DNA of 38,330 nucleotides from Bacillota bacterium (GTDB lineage Bacteria > Bacillota > Clostridia > Oscillospirales > Oscillospiraceae). Within the stretch, counting starts at the first letter, position 1. Each line of letters starts with the position of its first letter. The stretch spans positions 1-38,330 of the forward strand of contig JAQXPK010000128.1 of the NCBI GenBank assembly GCA_029100605.1, written 5' to 3'. The notes below the pieces were generated by a model that saw only the letters and a list, made by a program, of their open reading frames with translations, did no database searches and was not told the DNA's origin. A program made the translations under genes and the position numbers. Of this stretch, positions 15,328 through 24,114 are shown in pieces.

Positions 15328-16359
15328 ATGCAAAACATGAATTTCAAACGCAAGCTGCCCGTTCCCAAGGAAATCAAGGAGCAATATCCCCTGACCGATG
15401 AACTGGCAAAAATCAAGCAAGTCCGGGACGCTCAGATTGCCGATGTCTTTACCGGAAAAAGCGACAAGCTGGTGCTGATCATTGGCCCCTGCTCCGCCGA
15501 CCGGGAGGACGCGGTTCTTACCTACTGCGAGCGTCTGGCAAAGCTCCAGGAGGTGGTATCCGACCGTCTGATTCTGATTCCCCGGGTCTACACCAACAAG
15601 CCCCGCACCACCGGCGACGGCTATAAAGGTCTTCTGCATCAGCCCGACCCGGAAAAAGGCTCGGATATGCTGGAGGGCGTCATCGCCATCCGCCGCCTGC
15701 ACACCAATGTGCTGGCGAAAACCGGCCTGTCCACCGCCGACGAGATGCTCTACCCCGACAATTACCGCTACCTGTCCGACCTGCTGTCCTACGTGGCGGT
15801 GGGTGCCCGGAGCGTGGAAAATCAGGAGCACCGCCTGACTTGCAGCGGCATTGCCGTACCTGTGGGCATGAAAAATCCCACCAGCGGCGACATTTCCGTC
15901 ATGCTCAACTCCATTCTCGCCGCCCAGCACCCCCACACCTTCATCTACCGGGGCTGGGAGGTGGACACCACTGGCAATCCCCTGGCTCACGCCATTTTGC
16001 GGGGGTATGTGAACAAGCACGGCGAGTCCCGTCCCAACTACCATTTTGAGGAATTGGAGTACCTGTACAACGCCTATGCCGCCAAGGGTCTCAAGAACAT
16101 GGCGCTGATCGTGGATGCCAACCACTCCAACTCCGGGAAAAAGTACCAGGAACAGCCCAGAATCTGCAAGGAAGTGCTCCATTCCTGCCGCCACAGTGCC
16201 GACATCAAAGCCATGCTCAAGGGCTTTATGATCGAATCCTATTTGGAGCCAGGCTGTCAGAGGATCGGCGAGGGTGTCTACGGCAAGTCCATCACCGACC
16301 CCTGCATCGGCTGGGACGAGACGGTGCGTCTGGTTCAGGACATCGCGGAGCTGGTTTGA
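15328..16359 (+). CDS. aroG: DAHP synthase, type I-alpha (AroG-like)
   Basis: A second enzyme for the first shikimate step. 343 residues, resembling the E. coli AroG/F/H class rather than the operon's type I-beta enzyme. Visible are LVLIIGPCSADRED, PRVYTNKPRTTGDGYKGL, ARSVENQEHR, GMKNPTSGDISVMLNSI, RGYVNKHGESRPNYHFEE, DANHSNSGKKY and FMIESYLEPGCQ. The ATG at 15328 follows AGAGAGG by about 9 bases. It is divergent from the LUD gene and followed 16 bases later by the DUF2284 gene. Having both subclasses suggests separately regulated or differently inhibited isozymes. Confidence 0.95.
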   Translation: MQNMNFKRKLPVPKEIKEQYPLTDELAKIKQVRDAQIADVFTGKSDKLVLIIGPCSADREDAVLTYCERLAKLQEVVSDRLILIPRVYTNKPRTTGDGYKGLLHQPDPEKGSDMLEGVIAIRRLHTNVLAKTGLSTADEMLYPDNYRYLSDLLSYVAVGARSVENQEHRLTCSGIAVPVGMKNPTSGDISVMLNSILAAQHPHTFIYRGWEVDTTGNPLAHAILRGYVNKHGESRPNYHFEELEYLYNAYAAKGLKNMALIVDANHSNSGKKYQEQPRICKEVLHSCRHSADIKAMLKGFMIESYLEPGCQRIGEGVYGKSITDPCIGWDETVRLVQDIAELV

Positions 16360-16375
16360 AGGAGGCGAATCCAAA

Positions 16376-16915
16376 ATGACGGAAGAACAAATGCTGTCCA
16401 TGGCCTATGAGGAAGGCTTCGCCGCCGCTGCGGTGATTGACACGTCGGAAATTGTCTTTGACCCGGCCTTTCGCCCCTACTGCGAGGAGAATCTCTGCGG
16501 GCAGTACGGCGTCAACTACGCCTGCCCGCCGGACTGCGGTTCCCCGGAGCAGATGAAGCGGAAGGTGCTCTCCCACAAAAAAGCGCTGGTGCTGCAAACC
16601 ATATGGCAGGCAGCGAACTTTTCCGACACCCCAGCCATCAAGCAGGGAAAGGCCGCCCACAATGCCGCCGCCATTCGCCTCATGAAGCGTCTGCGGGAGC
16701 TGGGCTGTGACGGCTTTCTGGTCGGCGCCAGCGGCTGCGCCCTGTGCTCCCCCTGCGCCAAGCAGAAGGGCGAGCCCTGCCGTTTTCCCACGCTGCAATA
16801 TTCCTGTATGTCCGCCTACTGCGTTTTCGTCAAAAAGCTGGCGGACGTAAGCGGCATGGAATACGACTGCGGCGACGGGCTGATCGCCTTTTTCGGAATG
16901 TACGTCTTTGACTGA
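16376..16915 (+). CDS. DUF2284 predicted metal-binding protein
   Basis: 179 residues rich in cysteine. CGQYGVNYACPPDCGSPEQ near residue 41 and the cluster SGCALCSPCAKQKGEPCRFP near residue 125 suggest an iron-sulfur or other metal site, as the family name implies. Function is unknown. GGAGG (16361-16365) lies 10 bases before the ATG. It is co-transcribed with aroG and closes the unit before a strong terminator. A link with aromatic metabolism is only suggested by position. Confidence 0.85.
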   Translation: MTEEQMLSMAYEEGFAAAAVIDTSEIVFDPAFRPYCEENLCGQYGVNYACPPDCGSPEQMKRKVLSHKKALVLQTIWQAANFSDTPAIKQGKAAHNAAAIRLMKRLRELGCDGFLVGASGCALCSPCAKQKGEPCRFPTLQYSCMSAYCVFVKKLADVSGMEYDCGDGLIAFFGMYVFD

Positions 16916-16925
16916 ACCTACCGTG

Positions 16926-16964
16926 ATGTCCCCCATTTCCGGTTCGGAAATGGGGGACATTTTT
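16926..16964 (+). terminator. Strong terminator after aroG-DUF2284
   Basis: A perfect 15-bp stem, ATGTCCCCCATTTCC (16926-16940) with GGAAATGGGGGACAT (16946-16960), has a 5-base loop and is followed by TTTTCG. It may also act on gltD from the other side, but no T-run is present there. Confidence 0.85.
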
Positions 16965-16968
16965 CGTA

Positions 16969-18441
16969 TCACAGGTTGGTGTAGCCCATCAGGCTTTCGT
17001 CCACCACGGCAGCCGTATCCCGGCCCTCCCGCAGCGCCCACACCACCAGGCTCTGACCTCGGCGCATATCGCCGCAGACAAAGACCTTGGGCTGGTTTGT
17101 AGCATATTTCACATCCGCTACGTTGCCACGTGGGGTGCGCTCCACCCCGAAAGCGTCGGCTACATAGCTCTCACAGCCCACAAAGCCGGCGGCAATCAGC
17201 ACCAGATCGCACTCCACGGCGAATTCCTCGCCGGTGGGCACCATCACGCGCCTTCCGTCCACGACCTTGCTTTCCAGCCTGGCGATCAGAGCGCCGCAGA
17301 CCTGTCCTGCCTCGTTCTTGTAGAATTCCTTGACGGTGGTCTGGTATTCCCGGGGATCCCGGCCGAACACGGCGATAGCCTCCTGCTGACCGTAGTCGGT
17401 TTTCAGCACCCGGGGCCACTCCGGCCAGGCGTTGCCGGGAGCCCGCCGCGTCGGCGGGCAGGGCATCATTTCCAGCTGGAGGATGCCCGTGCAGCCCTGC
17501 CGAATGGCGGTGCCCACGCAGTCGTTGCCCGTGTCGCCGCCACCGATGACCAGAACCTTCTTGTCCTTCGCTGTAATGGCTTTTCCATCGGCAAAGTTTG
17601 AATCCAGCAGGCTCTTGGTCACGCTGGTGAGGTAGTCCACAGCAAAGTGGATGCCCTCGGCGTCCCTCCCGGGGACGGTAATGTCTCTGGGCTGTTTGGC
17701 ACCGCAGCAGAGAACCACCGCGTCGTAATTGTCCATCAACTCCTGGGCGGGAACGTCCCGTCCAACATCCGCGCCGGTGACAAATTCGATTCCCTCTTCC
17801 TCCAGAATCTTCACCCGGCGGTCGATGACCCACTTTTCCAGCTTCATGTTGGGAATGCCGTACATCAGCAGTCCGCCCACCCGGTCGGAGCGCTCGTACA
17901 TGGTCACCTTATGCCCCCGCTTGTTGAGAAGGTCGGCTACGGACAGGCCGGAAGGGCCGGTGCCCACCACCGCCACCCGCTTGCCGGTGCGTGCCGGTGG
18001 AGGAACCGCGTGGATCACGCCGCTTTCGTAACCGTACTCCACGATCGCCCGCTCATTTTCCTTCACCGACACGGGACTGCCAGTAGCCATGCCGCAGGTG
18101 CAGGCGGCTTCGCACAGCGCCGGGCACACCCGGCTGGTAAACTCCGGGTAACGGTTGGTGGCAATCAGCCGTTTGGCAGCCAGATCCCAACGACCCTGAT
18201 ACACCAGGTCGTTCCATTCGGGGATCAGGTTGTTCAGGGGACAGCCGCTTGCCATACCGCCGATCATCATGCCGCTCTGGCAGAAGGGCACGCCGCAGTC
18301 CATGCACCGGGCACCCTGGGCCTGCTGTTCGTCACAGTGCAGCGGAATGTGAAATTCATTGAAATTCTGGATTCGCTCCTCAGGAGGGATCTCCCGGCTG
18401 GTCTGCCGGGAAATCTCCATAAATCCGGTCGGTTTTCCCAT
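16969..18441 (-). CDS. gltD: Glutamate synthase (NADPH) small subunit
   Basis: Supplies electrons from NAD(P)H to the large subunit for glutamate synthesis. 490 residues. The N-terminus has the Cys-rich iron-sulfur region (ARCMDCGVPFCQS, CPLNNLIPEWNDLV, CPALCEAACTCG). The FAD motif VVGTGPSGLSVADLL lies near residue 156 and the NADPH motif VIGGGDTGNDCVG near residue 297. The C-terminus has the FAD-linked VFVCGDMRRGQSLVVWALREGR. The ATG at 18441 has GAGGAGGG 6 bases upstream and lies 12 bases after the gltB stop. Confidence 0.96.
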   Translation of the reverse strand: MGKPTGFMEISRQTSREIPPEERIQNFNEFHIPLHCDEQQAQGARCMDCGVPFCQSGMMIGGMASGCPLNNLIPEWNDLVYQGRWDLAAKRLIATNRYPEFTSRVCPALCEAACTCGMATGSPVSVKENERAIVEYGYESGVIHAVPPPARTGKRVAVVGTGPSGLSVADLLNKRGHKVTMYERSDRVGGLLMYGIPNMKLEKWVIDRRVKILEEEGIEFVTGADVGRDVPAQELMDNYDAVVLCCGAKQPRDITVPGRDAEGIHFAVDYLTSVTKSLLDSNFADGKAITAKDKKVLVIGGGDTGNDCVGTAIRQGCTGILQLEMMPCPPTRRAPGNAWPEWPRVLKTDYGQQEAIAVFGRDPREYQTTVKEFYKNEAGQVCGALIARLESKVVDGRRVMVPTGEEFAVECDLVLIAAGFVGCESYVADAFGVERTPRGNVADVKYATNQPKVFVCGDMRRGQSLVVWALREGRDTAAVVDESLMGYTNL

Positions 18442-18453
18442 GGTTGACCCTCC

Positions 18454-21400
18454 TCACTTCCCGTTTTTCATGGCGTAGAACGCTTCGATCTGCGCCTGCT
18501 CACTGTCCTCGCCCTTTTCTTCCATCTGAGCAATGAGGCGGAGCATCTTATCGTAGTCGTGGGGCAGAACCTTCTTGAACTTCGGGAGATACTCGCCAAA
18601 ATTCTCCAGGATCTCCTTGCCCCGGGGAGAGCCGGTGGCCTCCACATGTTCCCGAATCAGGTCTTTCAGCAGGGACACGTCGTATTTGTGCTCCACAGGT
18701 TCCAGTGACACCATGTCCTTGTTCACCCGCAGATAGAAGTCCCAGTCCTCGTCCAGCACGTAGGCGATGCCGCCGCTCATGCCCGCGGCAAAGTTCTTGC
18801 CGGTCTTGCCCAGCACCACCACAGTGCCGCCAGTCATGTATTCACAGCCGTGGTCGCCCACACCCTCCACAACGGCGGTGGCACCGGAGTTGCGGACGCA
18901 GAACCGCTCCCCCGCCGCGCCGCTGACAAATGCCTTGCCGCCGGTGGCGCCGTAAAGGGCTACGTTGCCGATGAGGATGTTCTCGCTGCGGTTATAGGTC
19001 ACGTCCTCCGGCGGGTAGACGATGATCTTGCCCCCGGAGAGGCCCTTGCCTAAATAGTCGTTGCTGTCGCCGATCAGCTCAAGAGTCAGACCCTTGGGGA
19101 TGAACGCGCCGAAGCTCTGTCCGCCGTAGCCGGTGCAGGTGACATGGAAGGTGTCGTCCGGGAGAGTGTTGCCGAATTTGGCGGTGATCTCGCTGCCAAA
19201 GATGGTGCCAAAGGCGCGATCCGTGTTGCCCACCTCCAGCTTGACCGTCATGGGCTTGGGATCTGCCATGTCGAAGCTCTTTTTGAACCGCTTCATCAGC
19301 ACCTTCATATCCGGTGTCTGCTCCAGCTTGAAGTCGTACACCGCCTTGGGGTCAAAGTGGACGTTGGTGTTTTCCACCAACGGATTGTGGAGAAGCCCGG
19401 ACAGATCCATTTCGCTGGCACGGGAGCCGGCGGGGGCGGGGCGAACCTTCAGAAGGTCGGTGCGGCCCACCAGCTCATCCACGGTGCGGACGCCAAGCTT
19501 CGCCATGTATTCCCGCAGCTCCTGAGCCATGAACTTCATGAAATTCATAACATACTCAGGCTTGCCGATGAACTTTTTCCGCAGCTCCGGGTTCTGGGTG
19601 CAGATGCCCATGGGGCAGGTATCCAGATTGCACACCCGCATCATCACGCAGCCCATGGCCACCAGCGGGCCGGTGCCAAAGCCGAATTCCTCCGCGCCCA
19701 GCATGGCGGCAATGGCAACGTCCCGTCCGGTCATGAGTTTGCTGTCGGACTCGATGCGCACCCGGGAGCGCAGGCCGTTCATGATGAGGCACTGGTGAGC
19801 CTCCGCGATGCCCAGCTCCCAGGGAAGGCCGGCGTTGTGGATGGAGGAATTGATGTTCGCCGCGCCGGTGCCCCCGTCGAAGCCGGAGATCAGGATGACC
19901 TCCGCCCCCGCCTTGGCAACGCCTGCGGCGATGGTGCCCACGCCCGCCTCACTCACCAGCTTGACGTTGATGGCGGCGTGGCGATTGGCGCACTTCAGGT
20001 CATAAATGAGCTGCGCCAGATCCTCAATGGAATAAATATCGTGGTGAGGCGGCGGAGAAATCAGGCCAACGCCGGTGGTGGAATTGCGGCACTTGGCAAC
20101 CCAGGGATAGACCTTGCCGCCGGGAAGCTGACCACCCTCGCCGGGCTTGGCGCCCTGAGCCATCTTGATTTGGATTTCCTTGGCGGAGACCAGATATTTG
20201 CTGGTCACGCCGAACCGGGCGGAAGCAACCTGTTTGATGGCGGAATTCCGCTCGGTGCCAGCCCGCTCCTCGTCCTCACCACCCTCGCCGGTGTTGGACG
20301 TGCCGCCCAGGCGGTTCATGGCGATGGCAAGGCACTCGTGGGCTTCCTTGGAAAGCGCACCGTAGCTCATGGCAGCGGTCTTGAAGCGTTTCACGATGGA
20401 TTCGACACTTTCCACCTCATCGATGGGAATGCCGGTTTCCGGATAGTTGAATTCCAGCAAATCCCGCAGATGCATATCGTCCCCGCCTTCGTTGGCAACG
20501 GCGGCGGTGTACTGCTTGAATTTACCGTAGTCACCCGTCCATACGGACTGCTGCAGCAGATGGATGGTCTGGGGATTGTACAGGTGCTGCTCTGCCGCGC
20601 TGCCACTGCGGAACTTGTGGAAGCCCACGCTGGGCAGATCCATATAGATGTCCAGCCCCAGAGGGTCAAAGGCCTGCTGGTGGCGATCCTCCACGTCCCT
20701 CTGAATGTCAGCGATGGTAATGCCGCCCACCCGGCTGACGGTGTTGGTGAAATACTTGTCGATAACCTCCTTGCTGATGCCCACGGCCTCGAAAATCTGG
20801 CTGCCCTGGTAGGACTGGATGGTGGAAATGCCCATCTTGGAGGCAATCTTCACGATGCCCGCCAGCACCGCCCGGTTGTAATCGTCCACGGCGGCGTAGT
20901 AGTCCTTGTCCAGCAGCCCGTCGTCGATGAGATTGCGGATGCTCTCCTGGGCAAGATACGGATTGATGGCGCAGGCACCAAAGCCCAGCAGGGTTGCAAA
21001 ATCGTGGACAAGCCGGGGCTCGCCGCTTTCCAAAATCAGTGCCATGGCGGTGCGCTTCCGGGTGCGAACCAGATACTTGGACACTGCGCTCACGGCAAGC
21101 AGGCTGGGGATGGCAACGTGGTACTCGTCGATGTCTCGGTCGGAGAGAATGAGAATATTGGTGCCGTCCCGGTAGGCTCGGTCAACGTCCACAAACAGCC
21201 GATCGATGGCCTTTTCCAGGGGCGTATTCTTGTAATAGCAGATAGACAGCGTCTCCACCTTGAAGCCGGGCACGTCCATGGTCTTGATTTTCAGCAGATC
21301 CGTCTCCGTGAGGATGGGATTGTTGATTTTCAGCACCTTGCAGTTCTCCGCGTCCTCCTCCAATAGGTTACCCTGAGCACCAACATATACGGTGGTAGAA

Positions 21401-23007
21401 GTGACGACCTTCTCCCGCAGGGCGTCGATGGGCGGGTTGGTCACCTGAGCGAACATCTGCTTGAAATACTCAAACAGGGGCGGCCGGGTATGGCTGAGCA
21501 CCGCCAGGGGGGTATCGCTGCCCATGGCGCCGGAGGGCTCCGCGCCGTTTTTCGCCATGGGGAGCATGATGTTCTTCAGATCCTCATAGCGGTAGCCGAA
21601 GGCCTTCTGCAGCCGCACCATTTCCTCCCGGGTGTAGGCGGGAATCTTCCGGTTAGGCACCTTCAGACTGGAAAGAGTCACCAGATTCCGATCCAGCCAT
21701 TCGCCGTAGGGCTGCCGGCTGGCATACTCCGCCTTCAGGTGCTCGTCGTCCACCAGTTCCCCCTTCACAGTGTCCACCAGCAGCATTTTGCCGGGGCGGA
21801 GGCGATCCTTGCGGATGATCTTTTCCTGGGGAATATCCAGCACGCCCACCTCGCTGGACAGAATCAGCCGTCCGTCGTCGGTGATGTAATAGCGGCTGGG
21901 CCGCAGGCCGTTGCGATCCAGCACCGCGCCCATCACGTCACCGTCACTGAAGAGAATGGAGGCGGGGCCGTCCCAGGGTTCCAGCATGGTGGCGTAATAC
22001 TGATAAAAATCCCGCTTCTTGGGATCCATGCTCTTGTTGTTGCTCCAGGGCTCCGGGATGGTGACCATCACAGCCAGGGGCAGATCCATGCCGTTCATCA
22101 CCATGAATTCCAGAGTGTTGTCCAGCATGGCGGAATCGGAGCCGCCCTGATTCACAATGGGCAGCACCTTGGTCATATCATCCTTCAGGAAACGGCTGGC
22201 GATGGTCTCCTCCCGAGCCAGCATGGTGTCCACGTTGCCTCGGATGGTGTTGATTTCGCCGTTGTGGAGGATGAACCGGTTGGGGTGAGCCCGGTTCCAG
22301 CTGGGAGAGGTGTTGGTGGAAAACCGGCTGTGCACCATACCGATGGCGGTCTCGTAATCCGCATCCTGTAGGTCGGGATAGAACTGCCGCAGCTCCTTGA
22401 CCAGGAACATACCCTTGTACACGATGGTACGGCTGGAAAGGCTGCACACATAGGTCTCCTGATTGGACTGCTCAAAGACCCGGCGCGCCACGTACAGCCG
22501 CCGGTCGAAGTCGATCCCCGCCTTCACCCGGGGCGGCTTTCCCACAAAGGCCTGCCAGATGCTGGGCATACAGTCCCGAGCCTTCTGCCCCAGAAGCTCC
22601 GGGCAGACGGGAACCGGACGCCAGCCCAGGAAGGGCAGCCCCTCCTTCTTGCAGATAATCTCGAATAGCTTTTTGGCCTGATTGCGCCGCAGCTCCTCCT
22701 GGGGGAAGAAGAACATACCCACGCCATATTCCCGCTCTCCGCCCAGACAGATGCCGATAGCCGCAGCCGCCTTTGTGAAAAATTTGTGGCTGACCTGCAG
22801 CAGAATGCCCACGCCGTCGCCGGTTTTTCCCTCGGCGTCCTTGCCGGCGCGGTGTTCCAGATGCTCCACGATCTGCAATGCGTCATCCAGCGTCTGGTGG
22901 CTCTTTCGGCCCTTGATGTCCACTACCGCGCCGATGCCGCAGTTGTCGTGCTCAAACCGGGGGTCGTACAGCCCGGCTGGGGTCGTACGCTCGGTAAACT
23001 TCTCCAT
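18454..23007 (-). CDS. gltB: Glutamate synthase large subunit
   Basis: Converts glutamine plus 2-oxoglutarate to two glutamates. 1517 residues, normal length. The glutaminase nucleophile is Cys23 (FEHDNCGIGAVV), so a 22-residue propeptide is probably removed. Further marks are HSRFSTNTSPSWNRAHPNRF, DRNGLRPSRYY, the FMN-domain GEGGEDEERAGTERN and KPGEGGQLPGGKVYPWVA, the 3Fe-4S ligands in CVMMRVCNLDTCPMGIC, and the C-terminal beta-helix (GATGGKAFVSGAAGERF). The ATG at 23007 is chosen because GAGGAG (23016-23021) is 8 bases upstream. An in-frame ATG at 23091 has no ribosome binding site. Its leader contains an intrinsic terminator. Confidence 0.97.
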   Translation of the reverse strand: MEKFTERTTPAGLYDPRFEHDNCGIGAVVDIKGRKSHQTLDDALQIVEHLEHRAGKDAEGKTGDGVGILLQVSHKFFTKAAAAIGICLGGEREYGVGMFFFPQEELRRNQAKKLFEIICKKEGLPFLGWRPVPVCPELLGQKARDCMPSIWQAFVGKPPRVKAGIDFDRRLYVARRVFEQSNQETYVCSLSSRTIVYKGMFLVKELRQFYPDLQDADYETAIGMVHSRFSTNTSPSWNRAHPNRFILHNGEINTIRGNVDTMLAREETIASRFLKDDMTKVLPIVNQGGSDSAMLDNTLEFMVMNGMDLPLAVMVTIPEPWSNNKSMDPKKRDFYQYYATMLEPWDGPASILFSDGDVMGAVLDRNGLRPSRYYITDDGRLILSSEVGVLDIPQEKIIRKDRLRPGKMLLVDTVKGELVDDEHLKAEYASRQPYGEWLDRNLVTLSSLKVPNRKIPAYTREEMVRLQKAFGYRYEDLKNIMLPMAKNGAEPSGAMGSDTPLAVLSHTRPPLFEYFKQMFAQVTNPPIDALREKVVTSTTVYVGAQGNLLEEDAENCKVLKINNPILTETDLLKIKTMDVPGFKVETLSICYYKNTPLEKAIDRLFVDVDRAYRDGTNILILSDRDIDEYHVAIPSLLAVSAVSKYLVRTRKRTAMALILESGEPRLVHDFATLLGFGACAINPYLAQESIRNLIDDGLLDKDYYAAVDDYNRAVLAGIVKIASKMGISTIQSYQGSQIFEAVGISKEVIDKYFTNTVSRVGGITIADIQRDVEDRHQQAFDPLGLDIYMDLPSVGFHKFRSGSAAEQHLYNPQTIHLLQQSVWTGDYGKFKQYTAAVANEGGDDMHLRDLLEFNYPETGIPIDEVESVESIVKRFKTAAMSYGALSKEAHECLAIAMNRLGGTSNTGEGGEDEERAGTERNSAIKQVASARFGVTSKYLVSAKEIQIKMAQGAKPGEGGQLPGGKVYPWVAKCRNSTTGVGLISPPPHHDIYSIEDLAQLIYDLKCANRHAAINVKLVSEAGVGTIAAGVAKAGAEVILISGFDGGTGAANINSSIHNAGLPWELGIAEAHQCLIMNGLRSRVRIESDSKLMTGRDVAIAAMLGAEEFGFGTGPLVAMGCVMMRVCNLDTCPMGICTQNPELRKKFIGKPEYVMNFMKFMAQELREYMAKLGVRTVDELVGRTDLLKVRPAPAGSRASEMDLSGLLHNPLVENTNVHFDPKAVYDFKLEQTPDMKVLMKRFKKSFDMADPKPMTVKLEVGNTDRAFGTIFGSEITAKFGNTLPDDTFHVTCTGYGGQSFGAFIPKGLTLELIGDSNDYLGKGLSGGKIIVYPPEDVTYNRSENILIGNVALYGATGGKAFVSGAAGERFCVRNSGATAVVEGVGDHGCEYMTGGTVVVLGKTGKNFAAGMSGGIAYVLDEDWDFYLRVNKDMVSLEPVEHKYDVSLLKDLIREHVEATGSPRGKEILENFGEYLPKFKKVLPHDYDKMLRLIAQMEEKGEDSEQAQIEAFYAMKNGK

Positions 23008-23038
23008 AGCTTCTTCTCCTCTCGGTTGTTTGGGGCGC

Positions 23039-23089
23039 AAAAAACGGCGTTTCCGCATTTTGGGTGTGCTTCGCCCACGCGGGAACGCC
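23039..23089 (-). terminator. Intrinsic terminator inside the gltB leader (candidate attenuator)
   Basis: On the minus strand GGCGTTCCCGC (23079-23089) pairs with GCGGAAACGCC (23046-23056) with one C-A mismatch. An inner TGGG/CCCA helix is possible, and six T follow (23039-23044). It lies between the predicted gltB promoter and the gltB start. Confidence 0.75.
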
Positions 23090-23098
23090 ATTGTTCTC

Positions 23099-23134
23099 TG
23101 TGGTTATCATACCACAAAGGAAGTCGCTTTACAA
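23099..23134 (-). promoter_or_regulatory. gltB promoter with overlapping palindromic operator-like site
   Basis: On the minus strand TTGTAA (23129-23134) and TATGAT (23106-23111) are 17 bases apart, with TGG before the -10. The -10 sits in a perfect inverted repeat, TGTGGT-N6-ACCACA (23099-23116), a likely protein-binding site or start-site hairpin. Confidence 0.65.
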
Positions 23135-23193
23135 GGCTAAAGAACACACGATTTCCGCCGCGATCTTTGGTTCATTTGCCCAAATTCCGACAG

Positions 23194-23231
23194 AAAAACG
23201 GCTTTGCCGCCGTGAAATCCACGGCGGCAAA
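23194..23231 (-). terminator. Terminator of the CmpB-type gene
   Basis: TTTGCCGCCGTG (23203-23214) and CACGGCGGCAAA (23220-23231) form a perfect 12-bp stem. On the minus strand GCCGTTTTTC follows. It separates this gene from gltB downstream. Confidence 0.88.
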
Positions 23232-23234
23232 CCA

Positions 23235-23963
23235 TCATTTTCTGTTTTCCTTCTGCTTTTCCAGCTTGAGATACATTTCCTTTAAGTGCTCCGCCAGAGG
23301 ACTGTCCGAGCGGAAGGGGGAGAAAAAGTGGTATTTGAGGGAGGCGTTCTGCTGGAAATTGCGGATGTGATCCTTGATACTCTCGTACTTCACGATCACG
23401 GTGTTTTCCTCTGCGAAGCGCTTCAGCTTGACGATCAGCTGGCTGGAATGCACTACGTCGATGATGAACACGCCGTAGAACATACCAATGAAGAAAGAAA
23501 AGGCCAGATTGTTGGACAGCCATGCCAGGGCGTTCAAAATATAGGGATGCACCAAGAAGTAGTAAAGAGCGCCCAGAACCGCCCAGAAGAAGGAAAACAG
23601 CGGACAGATGATTCCCTGCACATTGCCCCAGAGGCCTGAGTAATCCCACAGCCGCACCTTCAGATACTTCAGGCAGAACAGACCCGCCACATACTCAATC
23701 AGCGTCATGCAAACCGCCATTGCCACAAACAGCAGAGCCTTATTCCAGAAGGGATCCGCGATCAGATTCAGCCGCTCCAGAGAGGCCAGCAAAAACAGTG
23801 TGCACAGCCCGAAACCGTAGATCGGCAGATACGGCCCCGTACAGAAGCCGGGGTTGACCCACTTTTTGTTACGCTGGGTCAGATTTCGGTACAGCAGCTC
23901 CAGCACCCATCCCAGAGTGGAGCCGATAAAGAACAGAAAAGCCAATACGAGAGCAAGGTTCAT
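23235..23963 (-). CDS. CmpB-type multi-pass membrane protein (putative ABC transporter permease family)
   Basis: 242 residues with about six hydrophobic segments up to residue 190 and a charged, probably cytoplasmic C-terminal tail (VKLKRFAEENTVIVKYESIKDHIRNF...). Family-like blocks are FIGSTLGWVLELLYR, VNPGFCTGPYLPIYGFG, IEYVAGLFCLKYLKVRLWDYS and NVQGIICPLFSFFWA. The family name suggests a transporter, but no ATPase partner is nearby and the function is unproven. The ATG at 23963 follows AGGAGA by about 7 bases; upstream in-frame starts lack a ribosome binding site. It is monocistronic, ending in a strong terminator. Confidence 0.8.
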   Translation of the reverse strand: MNLALVLAFLFFIGSTLGWVLELLYRNLTQRNKKWVNPGFCTGPYLPIYGFGLCTLFLLASLERLNLIADPFWNKALLFVAMAVCMTLIEYVAGLFCLKYLKVRLWDYSGLWGNVQGIICPLFSFFWAVLGALYYFLVHPYILNALAWLSNNLAFSFFIGMFYGVFIIDVVHSSQLIVKLKRFAEENTVIVKYESIKDHIRNFQQNASLKYHFFSPFRSDSPLAEHLKEMYLKLEKQKENRK

Positions 23964-24049
23964 GTCAAATCTCCTGTCATGTGATTTCTCGGGAACCTCT
24001 GATTCCATCCGCAAGCGCTGGCGGCAAATAGGAATTCAGGAGCTCCCTT

Positions 24050-24099
24050 GTTTCCAGTTTATTCACGTTTCCTAAACATCAGCGAAATAAACTGTTTCC
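24050..24099. repeat. Inverted repeat with triple GTTTCC between tetR and the CmpB-type gene
   Basis: GTTTCC occurs at 24050-24055, 24067-24072 and 24094-24099. AGTTTATT (24056-24063) and AATAAACT (24086-24093) form an 8-bp inverted repeat. It lies upstream of the minus-strand CmpB-type gene, where a regulatory site is plausible. Confidence 0.4.
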
Positions 24100-24114
24100 A
24101 AAATAAAAACGTCC

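Noticed and set aside
19144..21366. Long open frame of 740 codons on the plus strand opposite gltB
   Set aside because: It is antisense to the unmistakable gltB frame. GC-rich coding DNA often leaves such open antisense frames, and the translation is rich in Gly, His and Val with no recognisable domain.
23008..23091. N-terminal extension of gltB from an in-frame ATG at 23091
   Set aside because: The extension crosses the terminator hairpin, has no ribosome binding site, and the ATG at 23007 has GAGGAG at ideal spacing. The known propeptide length also fits the later start.
23008..23134. ANTAR-responsive or T-box leader before gltB
   Set aside because: The one hairpin near the -10 has loop ATGATA, which does not fit the A1/G4 ANTAR loop, and there is no T-box consensus.
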